64,000 bases of DNA from QGON01 sp963691905 (GCA_963691905.1 OY829893.1:806001-870000), one strand, 5' to 3'; numbered from the stretch's first letter, positions 35,704 through 45,089 are shown. Numbers and translations: made by a program. The notes: a model not told the origin generated them from the sequence alone.

Positions 35704-38700
35704 ATGACCCGTATGGCACAACAAAACGGTTATATCCTTTTGCCGGTAATGCTTGCCATTACCCTGGTGGCGGCGGTCGCTTTTACCATGAACTATGAGA
35801 GCGCCACGGAAACCAACGCCGTCGGCAGCGAACTTGAGGCAGATCAGGCCCGCTACCTCGCAGAAGCGGGTATGAGTCACGCTCGTTGGCAGCTTGAACA
35901 GGCCGGTTGTGGGCCCTTTTTGGATATCGCAGGGCAGGCCTTTGGCAGTCACAGTTACTCAGCCACCATCACGCCGAACAATGCCGGTGGGACGATCACT
36001 GCCTACAACGTGCCGGTTATCGCCGATACCATGATCAAGAGCGATACCCCCACTAATAACTACGGCTACGATACCCAACTCAGTACCTATTTCAATCTTT
36101 TTCCCAGCTCCATTCAGCGAACCCTCTATCGCTTCGATATCGAAAATGCGGGCATCCCGGTCGGCGCGATGGTGGTATCTGCCGTAGCAAAGATATTTGT
36201 CCTTGACAGCAATGATTCAGCGGCTGTAACGGCCCACCAGATAACCGCAGACTGGGCTGAGGCAACCGTCAACTGGGACAATATCAATGCCAGTCACGAC
36301 AGCACATCCTTGGCCTCCATTCCTTCGGGATCGCCGGTGGGAGAGTATGTGTCGGTCAACATCACCTCCCTGGTACAGGGCTGGGTCAACGGCACTACGG
36401 CTAATCAGGGCATTATGCTCAAGACAGCTTCCATTCTCGATCTGGCACAATACACCAGCAATGAATATGGCATCATCGATCAGCGTCCACTGCTTGAGGT
36501 GAAGATCAGCGACGGCTCACTCTCCAATCGTGCAGATATCAGCGTGCAGGGCACTCTGGCCAACGGCGTGACCCGCAGTGTGGCGCAGAAAAACCTGGTT
36601 CTCTACCAGGCGGCGTACAACACACTTGAACTCCAACCCGATGCCACAGGGGGAAAAGATACCTGGATATATGAATGGAAGAGCAGCTGGAACTATGGGG
36701 CAGACAACGAGATTTGGGTTGAAGAACGCTTCGCCGATTCAAGCGCAAATAGTCTATTGGAATTTGAGCTTGGGAGTATCCCCGCCGGGGTAAAGATACT
36801 GAGTGCTTCTTTGGCGCTGCACCAGAATACGCCCAGTCTGAACGGGGGAACGATTGGTGTACATCGGATGAGTACACCCTGGGTAGAGGGTGCATCCACT
36901 GGTGGCACCGGTGCATCCAACTGGGGTGAAATAGAGAGCGGGGTGCCCTGGATAACTGTTGGTGGTGACTATGATTCAACAGTGATTAGCAACACGATAG
37001 TTGCTGCGTCAACCATTGGCTGGTTTGAATGGGAGATTAGCTCACTTGTGCAGGGCTGGGTGGATGGAAGTTATGAGAATCATGGCCTGGCGCTGGTTGC
37101 CGAAGTCTATGGTACCGCGGCCCATTTCGATAGCAGCGATCACACCGATCCCACTTTACGTCCCAAACTTACCATCACCTACACCTGCGAGTGTGGCATC
37201 GCCTGCCTGGCGCCTCAGGGCTCGGGCAATGTGTTGTTGGTGGTGGGTGATACCGTCACGGTGGATTCCAACGATGCCTATAAGCGATTGCTGTTCGAAA
37301 ATTGGGGTTATGCGGTCACTTTGATCGATGATGATAGTGATCAGGCTACCTTCGATGCTGCGTTGGGAAACAATGATGTGGCTTACATTTCAGAAACGGT
37401 CGTCGACTGGACGTTAGCTGATAAGCTGGCTGCCACCGCCAAGGGCGTAGTCAATGAGGAGGGGGGACAGAGCGACAATCTGGCCATTGCTTCGGGGAGC
37501 ACCAACTCGGTGAGTAAAAATCTCTCAATTATTGACAATAGTCACTACATCACCGAACTACTCCCTCTAGGTGTCTTGCCCATCTATTCGGCAGATATGG
37601 ATGGACTCAGCGTCAGCGGCACACTGGCGCCCGGCCTGCAGACGTTGGCGGATTGGGGCGGACAAGGTGGGTTGGCCTTTCTTGATGTGGGTGCGGAGGT
37701 CTATCAAGGGGGTAATTACAATGGTGACGGTACCGCAACCGGCAGGCGGGTCTCCTTACCTATCGGGCGCGACACTACCTCAAACTTCAACTGGAATTAT
37801 CTCAACAACAATGGCCGATTGATCGTGCAGCGTGCGATTCAATGGGGTACGGGGGGCGCTGGCGTCTGCAGTGACGAGCAGACGCTGGAGATTCCGGTAA
37901 TCGCAAGCCACGACGACGGGGAGGAACCGTTGATTGCTGATCAGCCGGTACTTGAAAGCGACGACCTGGAGCTGGCCAACACCTCGGATGGGGATCAAGT
38001 GGTAGGTATCCGATTCCAGAATGTAACCATCCCCAGGGATTCTGAAATCACACAAGCCTTTATCGATTTCACCGTGGATGAAAAAACGAGTGGAATCACA
38101 AATCTCACCATCAATGGCGAAGCCGCAGATAATACTGTTGAGTTTGCCTGGAGTTACCACAACATTATTGACCGCCCGACCACCAGCGCGTCGGTGGCAT
38201 GGGATGACGTTCCGTCGTGGAATAAGGTGGGTGAAGTACAAACAACTCCGGACATAGCGAGTGTCGTGCAGGAGATAGTCAGTCGGGGTGGATGGTCGAG
38301 TGGCAATGCGCTGGTTACGCTCATCAGAGGCACAGGTACACGAATCCCGGAGAGCTTCGATGGGTTGCCTTCGGGAGCGCCAAAGTTACGGGTGACTTTC
38401 TGCCCAGCTGCGGAGAGCCCACCACCCGGACCGGTGGCGCACTGGAAACTGGATGAAACCAGCGGCACCATCGCTATCGATTCCGAAGGTGGCCACGACG
38501 CGACTCTGCTCAACGGGCCGCAGTGGGTCCCGGGGCAATTGGATGGGGGGCTTGCTTTCGACGGCGTCAATGACCGCTTGGCTGTTGCACCTGACGACCA
38601 GTTGAGCCTGGTTTCAGAACTGACCCTGATGGCCAGGGTGTATAGCAGTAGTTTAATCGGGTACCACATGGTGTTGACCAATGGCGACAGCATGGCGCCG

Positions 38701-39606
38701 GAAAACTACTGGCTGGGCGTCGAAAACAACACGGTCAATTTCGGTTTTGATATCGGGGGCACCTATATACAGTTCAATACAAGCGGCCTGACCCTTAGTC
38801 CAGACAGGTGGCACCATATTGCTGCGAGCTTCGAAGATGCCACCGATACCGTGCGCCTTTATGTGGACGGCAAGTATGAAACCTTCACCACCACCGATAT
38901 TCCCCTGGTAAATAACGAAGGCATCATCATAGGCGCAAGCCGTTTTCTCAACGAAGAGTTCAAGGGCATCCTGGACGACGTGCGTATCTATGATCGAGCG
39001 TTGGATGCCACTGATATTACCGATATCGTTGATGAGGCCGGTGGCGGAGGCGTAACCATAAAAGAACCAGTGGAGATTGTGAGTAGCTGTAACGGCACTT
39101 TTCTTGACTGGTTCGATTCAAGAGATTTTGCCGGTCACGACGGTACTCTGCCCTGGGTCGGTGACTGGCAGGAGGTGGGGGAGAGCGATGGTCCGACCAG
39201 AGGCGACGTTCGTGTCGATACCGATGAGAGCGATTATCAGCTGCGAATCCGTGATAACGACAATGGTGGCGAGGGCGTGGAGCGGGTTGCTGATCTGAGC
39301 GGGGCAACAACGGCGCTCCTGAGCTTCGACTATCGCCGCGTGGATCTGGATGAAAATATCAATGATTACGTTGCTGTTTATCTCTCTTCCAACGGCCCCG
39401 CCGGACCCTGGACCGAATTGGATCGAATCGGCACCACGAATGATGAATCGTATCGATCCTACAGCAAGGATATCAGCAGCTATATCTCCACCAACACCGC
39501 AATACGGCTGCTCAGCTCACCCTACTTGGGCAGAGAAGACAGCGTCTGGTTCGACAATATTCAGATTCAGTGTAAATCACTGGAGGCTATACCAGTCGAG
39601 CTGTAG
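35704..39606 (+). CDS. Giant GspK/PilX-like pilin with DNRLRE-like and LamG-like domains
   Basis: About 1300 residues. The N-terminus is prepilin-like (MTRMAQQNG, then YILLPVMLAITLVAAVAF) with Pro, not Glu, at +5, as in tip subunits of the GspK kind, and continues EADQARYLAEAGMSHARWQLE as in PilX/GspK. Then come two DNRLRE-like beta domains (about 105-270 and 305-495, each with SLVQGWV), a Rossmann-like region (505-720), a third related beta domain (730-900, VVGIRFQNVTIP), a LamG/concanavalin-like domain (905-1110, VAHWKLDETSG to ILDDVRIYDRAL) and a final beta domain. It is probably a filament tip adhesin for glycans. I chose ATG 35704; a GTG at 35674 lies in the repeat. The stop codon lies in the repeat at 39603. 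Confidence 0.88.
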   Translation: MTRMAQQNGYILLPVMLAITLVAAVAFTMNYESATETNAVGSELEADQARYLAEAGMSHARWQLEQAGCGPFLDIAGQAFGSHSYSATITPNNAGGTITAYNVPVIADTMIKSDTPTNNYGYDTQLSTYFNLFPSSIQRTLYRFDIENAGIPVGAMVVSAVAKIFVLDSNDSAAVTAHQITADWAEATVNWDNINASHDSTSLASIPSGSPVGEYVSVNITSLVQGWVNGTTANQGIMLKTASILDLAQYTSNEYGIIDQRPLLEVKISDGSLSNRADISVQGTLANGVTRSVAQKNLVLYQAAYNTLELQPDATGGKDTWIYEWKSSWNYGADNEIWVEERFADSSANSLLEFELGSIPAGVKILSASLALHQNTPSLNGGTIGVHRMSTPWVEGASTGGTGASNWGEIESGVPWITVGGDYDSTVISNTIVAASTIGWFEWEISSLVQGWVDGSYENHGLALVAEVYGTAAHFDSSDHTDPTLRPKLTITYTCECGIACLAPQGSGNVLLVVGDTVTVDSNDAYKRLLFENWGYAVTLIDDDSDQATFDAALGNNDVAYISETVVDWTLADKLAATAKGVVNEEGGQSDNLAIASGSTNSVSKNLSIIDNSHYITELLPLGVLPIYSADMDGLSVSGTLAPGLQTLADWGGQGGLAFLDVGAEVYQGGNYNGDGTATGRRVSLPIGRDTTSNFNWNYLNNNGRLIVQRAIQWGTGGAGVCSDEQTLEIPVIASHDDGEEPLIADQPVLESDDLELANTSDGDQVVGIRFQNVTIPRDSEITQAFIDFTVDEKTSGITNLTINGEAADNTVEFAWSYHNIIDRPTTSASVAWDDVPSWNKVGEVQTTPDIASVVQEIVSRGGWSSGNALVTLIRGTGTRIPESFDGLPSGAPKLRVTFCPAAESPPPGPVAHWKLDETSGTIAIDSEGGHDATLLNGPQWVPGQLDGGLAFDGVNDRLAVAPDDQLSLVSELTLMARVYSSSLIGYHMVLTNGDSMAPENYWLGVENNTVNFGFDIGGTYIQFNTSGLTLSPDRWHHIAASFEDATDTVRLYVDGKYETFTTTDIPLVNNEGIIIGASRFLNEEFKGILDDVRIYDRALDATDITDIVDEAGGGGVTIKEPVEIVSSCNGTFLDWFDSRDFAGHDGTLPWVGDWQEVGESDGPTRGDVRVDTDESDYQLRIRDNDNGGEGVERVADLSGATTALLSFDYRRVDLDENINDYVAVYLSSNGPAGPWTELDRIGTTNDESYRSYSKDISSYISTNTAIRLLSSPYLGREDSVWFDNIQIQCKSLEAIPVEL

Positions 39607-39623
39607 GGTGCAACCTGCGCACC
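39603..39623. repeat. GTAGGGTGCAACCTGCGCACC half-site overlapping a stop codon
   Basis: A single direct half-site whose TAG (39604-39606) is the stop codon of the giant pilin-like gene. The repeat has set the C-terminus of that protein, or the gene end has been a preferred target. Confidence 0.65.
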
Positions 39624-39698
39624 AATTCACTAAAGACCCCCGCCCCTCTGCCGATAGCTCTTTAGACATAGATAAGTTTAAGGACCCATTGGGTAGAG

Positions 39699-40862
39699 AT
39701 GACATCCAACGCAAAAACATTCACAGGTTTGGCGGAATTGTGGTCGCTGACAAGATTCGATGGCGCGGAGTTGTCGGATTTTGCCGAATCGATGATGTTC
39801 CAGGATACCCGCAAAGGGATTGTTATTCTGGGCCTTGTCTCGATGTTCCTGCTGGCTGCCTCGGCGTCTGTGTATGCCCTGCTGGGTTATGACACTATCT
39901 ATATCTATTCCTGTATTGTGCTGGCGGCATTGGCCTTCCATGTCTCTGTTTCGGCGCGCTCGGTTCAGGAGATTCGTGTCCTTTACCTGTTGGGCATGAC
40001 GCTGCTGGTGGTCAATGGAGTGGCCTTTGTGCTGCTGGCGCACCATACCGGCTCGTTCAATGCGGCCCTTTTTGCGAGTGTGATTCTGCTGTTTCTGTTG
40101 ATGCCACTGGTGCCATGGGGACTGCGTGAAGCCATGCTGATTGTGTTGCTGGTGTATGCCGTATTCACCCTTTCAACCCTGAGTGTGCAGGGTCGTTTTG
40201 ACCACGAGACCCTGTGGATGCTGCAGTTTTCTATGATCGCTGCCGGTGGCACCACACTGATTGTAATCGGGCGCAGTATTCTGGTGCGCCGGGATGATAT
40301 CAAGGCGCGTTTCGAACTGGTCAAGGCGCACGACAGGATGGCGTTGCTGTCACTCAAGGATCCACTGACAGGGGCGTGGAACCGGCGTTTTCTGGAAGAG
40401 AAGTTTTCCGAGATCAAATCCTCGTATCAGAAAGCGGGCAATGGTATACGCCTCGCGTTGATCGACATTGACGACTTCAAGACGCTGAATGACAGCCAGG
40501 GCCATGATTACGGGGACTTGGTTTTACGTCGTCTGGCGGCGAATTATCTGGCGCTTTTTTCTGGCAGGGAACACCTGATTCGCATGGGAGGTGATGAGTT
40601 TCTGATGGTGATGCCGGATGATGCTCCGGTTGATCTGGTTGACCAGGGTGCCCGGGCACTCCGCACCGATCCGGAACTTTTTTCCGCCAGCGCAGATACC
40701 CAGGCACATGTCAGCGTGGGCCTGCTAACAGTGCCTGCTGAGACCAAGGTGACCTTGCAGGATGCCTATCGTGCGGCAGACAAGGCGTTGTATGAGGCCA
40801 AGGCTTCCAAAGACAGGGATACACAGCAATGCTCCCTGGTGGCTGCGGTGCTAGAGAGTTAA
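39699..40862 (+). CDS. Membrane diguanylate cyclase (GGDEF)
   Basis: A 387-residue protein with about six transmembrane helices (roughly 40-205) and a C-terminal GGDEF domain: LTGAWNRRFLEEKF, DIDDFKTLNDSQGHDYGD, and intact MGGDEF. No PAS or Cache domain is present; the membrane part is the sensor. It sits between the pilin block and the PilM-type assembly block in the same direction, so it probably supplies cyclic-di-GMP locally to the MshEN ATPase. Confidence 0.93.
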   Translation: MTSNAKTFTGLAELWSLTRFDGAELSDFAESMMFQDTRKGIVILGLVSMFLLAASASVYALLGYDTIYIYSCIVLAALAFHVSVSARSVQEIRVLYLLGMTLLVVNGVAFVLLAHHTGSFNAALFASVILLFLLMPLVPWGLREAMLIVLLVYAVFTLSTLSVQGRFDHETLWMLQFSMIAAGGTTLIVIGRSILVRRDDIKARFELVKAHDRMALLSLKDPLTGAWNRRFLEEKFSEIKSSYQKAGNGIRLALIDIDDFKTLNDSQGHDYGDLVLRRLAANYLALFSGREHLIRMGGDEFLMVMPDDAPVDLVDQGARALRTDPELFSASADTQAHVSVGLLTVPAETKVTLQDAYRAADKALYEAKASKDRDTQQCSLVAAVLES

Positions 40863-40865
40863 GGC

Positions 40866-42002
40866 ATGTTGGCGGTTCGCAGCACACTGGGCAAGATACT
40901 TGCGCTAAAGCCGGCAAAGGCAAAGGTGGGGCCGATCGGCATGGATATCGGTACTTCATCGATCAATTTGTGCCAGTTGAAGCAGAGGTCAGAACACGGT
41001 TTCTCTGTATTGGCGAAGGCAAGTATTCCATTTGGTGAAACCCGCAGTGAGCTTTTTGAGTCCCCTCAACGCTTGAAAAAACTGTTGGCAAAGGGGATGG
41101 AAAAGAAGGGTTTCAGTAACAGAAAGGTGGTGGCGGTAATGCCGCCGGACAAGCTCAAGATAACACCTGTTACCTATAAGTCGAATGTGGCGGATGTCGG
41201 TCAGGAAATACTGAAAATGCTCAGCGGTCGGCTTGAGGGGGATATTGAGGATTACATCATCGATTACCTTCCAGTGCGCTCCAACGCACACGACGATGAA
41301 CATCTGGCTCTGGCAACCGTCGCAAGACGCGATGATGTCATGGAGTACTTGCAGGCATTGACCCAGGCAGGTTTTATCGTGGAAGCCCTGGATGTCGGGC
41401 CAGCCGCGTTGAGACGCCTGATATCGAGCCTGTATATTGACGAACCTGCTGAGACTATTCTGGTTATCAATACCGGTATTGAAACCACCTATCTAACGGT
41501 GATCTCCGGTCGCCGTCTGCTGTTTGATCAACCGGTTGCGTTTGGTGAACATGCGTTACTGCAGGATCTTTCCAAAGAATTGGAGTTACCGCCGGATGTA
41601 TGCCGGGATCTGGTGTTTCGTCACGGCATGAAGCCTCCATCTGCAGGTTCGGTGGGAATGGATATGATGCAGGATTCAAATTATTCGCAAGCCATCCTCG
41701 AAATCCTCAAGCCTGCGTTTCTCAAAATGGTTGAGGAGATCAACCGGGTAATGATATTCACCGCTTCGGAAACCCATGGCCGTCCCGTCAGTCAGATCAT
41801 CCTGCTGGGTGGCTTGGCGCGTTGGCCGGGTTCGGACGCATTGCTGCTTGAGTTGATCAATATCCCTCTCTCTTCAATCAAAGACAGTTTTGACAATATT
41901 TTCGAGGATCAATCGGAACTGGGCAGTCGCTGGTCTGATCAGGTACCTGAGCTGGCGGTGGCCACGGGGTTGGCATTGCGGGGGTTGACGGACAATGGGT
42001 GA
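40866..42002 (+). CDS. pilM: PilM/MshI-like actin-fold assembly protein
   Basis: A 378-residue cytoplasmic protein of the PilM/MshI ASKHA group. The phosphate-1 region is IGMDIGTSSINLCQL, followed later by TILVINTGIETTYLTVISG (phosphate-2-like) and IILLGGLARWPG (adenosine region). It begins four bases after the diguanylate cyclase stop and overlaps the next gene by eight bases. It recruits PilN-type proteins to the inner face of the assembly complex. Confidence 0.88.
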   Translation: MLAVRSTLGKILALKPAKAKVGPIGMDIGTSSINLCQLKQRSEHGFSVLAKASIPFGETRSELFESPQRLKKLLAKGMEKKGFSNRKVVAVMPPDKLKITPVTYKSNVADVGQEILKMLSGRLEGDIEDYIIDYLPVRSNAHDDEHLALATVARRDDVMEYLQALTQAGFIVEALDVGPAALRRLISSLYIDEPAETILVINTGIETTYLTVISGRRLLFDQPVAFGEHALLQDLSKELELPPDVCRDLVFRHGMKPPSAGSVGMDMMQDSNYSQAILEILKPAFLKMVEEINRVMIFTASETHGRPVSQIILLGGLARWPGSDALLLELINIPLSSIKDSFDNIFEDQSELGSRWSDQVPELAVATGLALRGLTDNG

Positions 42003-42648
42003 TGTTGATCTGGTTCCCGGCGTTTTCCGTAAACGCCTGCTGTTCAATCATTGGCTAAAGCAGTGGGGTATTAACCTGACCGTACTGACATTGCTGGTGC
42101 TGGGGGCTTTTACCTGGTTACATGAAGAGACGGCAAAGGTAGATTTGCAGCTGCAACAGTTGCAGTCGCAAAAGGCGATTTCCACCCAGCAACGGAGCGA
42201 CCTGGAAAAACTAAACAGCCGCAAGAAGGATTTGAAACAACAGTTGGATTTGCTCGCTGGCTTGCGTAGTGGTGTGGCAGCAGAGCAGATTTTCACCACA
42301 ATCGACCGTACCCTTGCCAGTGGTGACGTCTGGTTTACCAACTGGCGTTTCCGGCGTGCCGGCACCCCGGCGGAGAAAACCCGAAATGAGGTGAGTACGG
42401 GGTATTTTGTGGTGATACCCAATGGGAAGAACAGCAGGGAAGAAACCTGGAAGATTGAGACCCACATGACCATCGATGGAGGAGCCTTGGATCATGCGGC
42501 GCTCTCTCATTTTGTTTCCAGCCTGATCGAGCAACCGGAGATCAAGAGTGTGCGTGTAGTGCGTTCTGAACAGGCCAGGCATAACCGGAACAAGCTGGTG
42601 GAGTTCAGTCTGGAGGTGGTTGTTTCAGCGGGAGGGGTGACGGGCTGA
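41995..42648 (+). CDS. PilN-like inner-membrane assembly protein
   Basis: A 217-residue bitopic protein. A short cytoplasmic tail (GDVDLVPGVFRKRLLFNHWL, the PilM-binding side) precedes one transmembrane helix (about 26-43) and a coiled coil (about 45-85). The C-terminal domain is a ferredoxin-like fold by family. Its start and stop both overlap neighbours, the normal PilMNO arrangement. Confidence 0.85.
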   Translation: MGDVDLVPGVFRKRLLFNHWLKQWGINLTVLTLLVLGAFTWLHEETAKVDLQLQQLQSQKAISTQQRSDLEKLNSRKKDLKQQLDLLAGLRSGVAAEQIFTTIDRTLASGDVWFTNWRFRRAGTPAEKTRNEVSTGYFVVIPNGKNSREETWKIETHMTIDGGALDHAALSHFVSSLIEQPEIKSVRVVRSEQARHNRNKLVEFSLEVVVSAGGVTG

Positions 42649-43208
42649 TGTCGGATTTTCTGGAGCATACCGAGCCGAAAAAAATCGCCTTTTTGCTGGC
42701 CGCAATCGTGTTGCTGATCATAGCGGCAGAGGTGATGTACCTATTGTGGCCTCAGTTCAAGGCGTTCAGGGAGATCAATGAGAGTCACAATCTTTTGATG
42801 CGCGCGGCTAGCAGCAGTGATGGTCTGGAGCAGCAACTGACGAAGACTGAGGCCGCTGTTCAGTCGCTGAGCCATCAGTTACATGGGGATATGGCGGGTC
42901 TGCCTGCTCAGCAGATGGAGTCGTACATCATCGGACGTCTGCAGAAGGTCTCCTGGGAGACGAATGTCGAGCTGGTCAGTGTGAGGCCGGGTGATGGTCA
43001 GACGGTACAGATGTTTCAGGAAAGTTTGTTTGAAGTGGAACTCAATGCCGGTTATTTCGATTTCTTCAAGTGGCTACAGACCATCGGCCGGGACTTGGGG
43101 TTCATCGTAATCAAGAAGTACGGTATTCAGCCAATGGGATCTGAGTTGTCTGATCCTGAGCTGAAAATTGCCCTGACCATGGTCTCTTATCGTGTGGTGA
43201 AGCAATGA
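42648..43208 (+). CDS. PilO/MshJ-like inner-membrane assembly protein
   Basis: A 186-residue bitopic protein with one transmembrane helix (about 12-34), a coiled coil (about 38-85) and a small C-terminal domain containing FEVELNAGYFDFFKWLQTI, typical of PilO/GspM-like proteins. Stop and start codons overlap with both neighbours. It should pair with the PilN-like protein to link the cytoplasmic ring to the secretin. Confidence 0.83.
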   Translation: MSDFLEHTEPKKIAFLLAAIVLLIIAAEVMYLLWPQFKAFREINESHNLLMRAASSSDGLEQQLTKTEAAVQSLSHQLHGDMAGLPAQQMESYIIGRLQKVSWETNVELVSVRPGDGQTVQMFQESLFEVELNAGYFDFFKWLQTIGRDLGFIVIKKYGIQPMGSELSDPELKIALTMVSYRVVKQ

Positions 43209-43579
43209 TCGTTAACCCAGACATGAGATTTGTGGTGCTTGGACTGACGATGAGTATTGCCTCACTTGCATATGCCGGAGATGTCTCCGACACGTTGGTG
43301 TTTAATCCCTTTAACAAACCGGAGATTCTGGCTACGCCGCCCAAGGTGGAAAGAAAAAAAGAGATCCTGGCTGCGGAACCGGAGGTTATGCCAAAACTTC
43401 GTGCGACCCTGATGTCTGATGCTGTACCCATGGTGATTGTTGATGAAGAGATGTTGGGTGTGGGCGGTGATATCAATGGCTACCGCCTGCTATCGGTGGA
43501 AGAGGGGCAGGCGGTATTTGAGAAGCTGGGCAAAAGGTACACATTGAAGCTCGAAGGCAGTGGATTGGAATCAGAATAA
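43205..43579 (+). CDS. Small MshK/GspC-like periplasmic protein
   Basis: A 124-residue protein with a signal peptide or anchor (VVLGLTMSIASLAYAGD). The mature part contains LRATLMSDAVPMVIVDEEMLGVGGDINGYRLLSVEEGQAVFEK (positions about 62-105), which resembles the homology region of GspC and MshK-type proteins that dock on the secretin. It overlaps the PilO-like gene and abuts the secretin gene. Assignment depends partly on gene order, which matches mshI-I1-J-K-L. Confidence 0.7.
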   Translation: MIVNPDMRFVVLGLTMSIASLAYAGDVSDTLVFNPFNKPEILATPPKVERKKEILAAEPEVMPKLRATLMSDAVPMVIVDEEMLGVGGDINGYRLLSVEEGQAVFEKLGKRYTLKLEGSGLESE

Positions 43580-44964
43580 TGGTCAGGACATACCCGTTAG
43601 ATAAAAAAATTGGTCAGATGTTACGGATATTGACTTCGCTGTTGCTGGTTTTCTTCTGCACTTCACTGCATGCGGAAAAGCAGAAGATCACCCTCTCGTT
43701 GCAGGACATAGAAATCCATGAGGTGATGAAGATGTTGTCGCAACAGCAACGGATGAACATTGTGCTGACGGAGGGGGTGGGTGGAAAAGTGTCGATCAAC
43801 CTTTACGATATGGATTTGGATGATGCCATTCACTCGATTAGTTGGGCTGCTGGTTTTGCGGTAGAGAAACGTAACGGAAACTATTTCATTGTTGAACGTG
43901 GCGAGGTGGGAAAATACAGTGATTCCGGAATTACCGAGATACGCTCATTCAAGGTGCAATACACAAAACTATCAGAGGTAGAGAGTATTCTTAAAAAGCA
44001 CCTCTCAAGATACGGCAAGATCACCACGCTTTCTGATCGAAAGATGTTGGTCGTGGAGGATATGCCCTCTTTTCTGGATAAGATTGAAAGGTTGCTGGCA
44101 GCGATCGATACCGAGCCAAAGCAGATCCTGATCGAGGCAAAAGTCCTTGAGGTGACCCTGTCAGACAGGGATTCCTTTGGTCTGGACTGGACCAGGTTTT
44201 TTACCAGCCAGGGTGGGCTCGGCAGCTTCGGGACACAAGGTATGTCGAATCCGGGTAGCCCTGGTCTGCTTTTTCAATTTGTCGGCCCGAATCTGGAACT
44301 TGCCCTGGATGCACTGAAAGAGCGGGGGCGGCTGCGTACCTTGTCGACGCCGAAGCTGTTGGCCATGGAGGGTCACACCGCCGAGACAGTGGTGGGCACA
44401 CGTCTGGGTTATCGCGTCACCACAACCATCAACCTGGTGACCTCCGAAAGCATCGAATTCCTGGAGACAGGTGTGATTCTCAAGGTGACACCCTCGGTGG
44501 ATCAACAGGGCAGGATCCTGCTGGATATCCATCCGGAGGTGAGTGATGGTTCGGTGTCGGATGACGGAATTCCATCGAAGACCACGACCCAGCTTTCCAC
44601 CCAAATGCTGGTGCCTGACGGACAGACGGTTTTTCTCGGTGGTCTGATCAAGCGGAATATCAATGAGTCCCGTGAAGGCGTGCCTGTCCTTGGCGATCTG
44701 CCCATCGTGGGTATGGCTTTTTCAAATCGATCCAAGAGCCTGGTCTCCACGGAGATTGTGGTACTGATCACTCCCAAGATTGTCGATTTTCGCCAAAGCG
44801 AATGGCTGGATCAGAAGCTGGAACGGGCCAGTAAGAATGCAGAGATGCTGACTGTGGATGAACTGAGTGCAGCAAAAGACATCAATGAGGTGTTGAATGG
44901 TAATAAACCTGCGGAAGGGGCTGCGTCCAGTGATAACAACGGTATGTGGTTACTGAATCAATAA
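43579..44964 (+). CDS. Secretin (MshL/PilQ/GspD family)
   Basis: A 461-residue outer-membrane pore subunit. A signal sequence ends near residue 31 (TSLHAEK). An STN-like N domain follows (ITLSLQDIEIHEVMKMLSQQ), then one secretin N repeat, and the C-terminal secretin domain with LSTPKLLAMEGHTAETVVG, VPDGQTVFLGGLI and VPVLGDLPIVGMAF. The length is nearer to MshL than to full GspD. It is the last gene of the run. The start codon shares a base with the previous stop. Confidence 0.94.
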   Translation: MVRTYPLDKKIGQMLRILTSLLLVFFCTSLHAEKQKITLSLQDIEIHEVMKMLSQQQRMNIVLTEGVGGKVSINLYDMDLDDAIHSISWAAGFAVEKRNGNYFIVERGEVGKYSDSGITEIRSFKVQYTKLSEVESILKKHLSRYGKITTLSDRKMLVVEDMPSFLDKIERLLAAIDTEPKQILIEAKVLEVTLSDRDSFGLDWTRFFTSQGGLGSFGTQGMSNPGSPGLLFQFVGPNLELALDALKERGRLRTLSTPKLLAMEGHTAETVVGTRLGYRVTTTINLVTSESIEFLETGVILKVTPSVDQQGRILLDIHPEVSDGSVSDDGIPSKTTTQLSTQMLVPDGQTVFLGGLIKRNINESREGVPVLGDLPIVGMAFSNRSKSLVSTEIVVLITPKIVDFRQSEWLDQKLERASKNAEMLTVDELSAAKDINEVLNGNKPAEGAASSDNNGMWLLNQ

Positions 44965-44977
44965 ACTGCAATTGAAT

Positions 44978-45000
44978 ACCCTGTTTGCTTGCAGCAGGGT
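44978..45000 (+). terminator. Weak hairpin after the secretin gene
   Basis: ACCCTG and CAGGGT form a 6-bp stem 14 bases past the secretin stop, followed by TGATTT. This could end the long transcript together with the larger palindrome just downstream; the support is weak. Confidence 0.3.
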
Positions 45001-45014
45001 GATTTACTCAGAAC

Positions 45015-45071
45015 GTAGGGTGCAACCTGCGCCCCGTGATAGCTTATTCTGGTGCGCAGGTTGCACCCTAC
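45015..45071. repeat. GTAGGGTGCAACC hairpin
   Basis: Converging half-sites at 45015-45035 and 45051-45071 between the convergent secretin and HDOD genes. The AACC/GGTT variant of the arm matches the copy at 39603 and differs from the GCGC variant elsewhere, so two subtypes exist. Confidence 0.75.
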
Positions 45072-45089
45072 CATGCTGAGAAAGGAAGA

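Noticed and set aside
38154..38693. Long reverse frame inside the giant pilin-like gene
   Set aside because: It has no recognisable features and lies opposite continuous, domain-structured coding sequence.
24624..45071. CRISPR array
   Set aside because: The repeats are palindromic, irregularly spaced, occur in both directions and lack uniform spacers; no cas gene is present.
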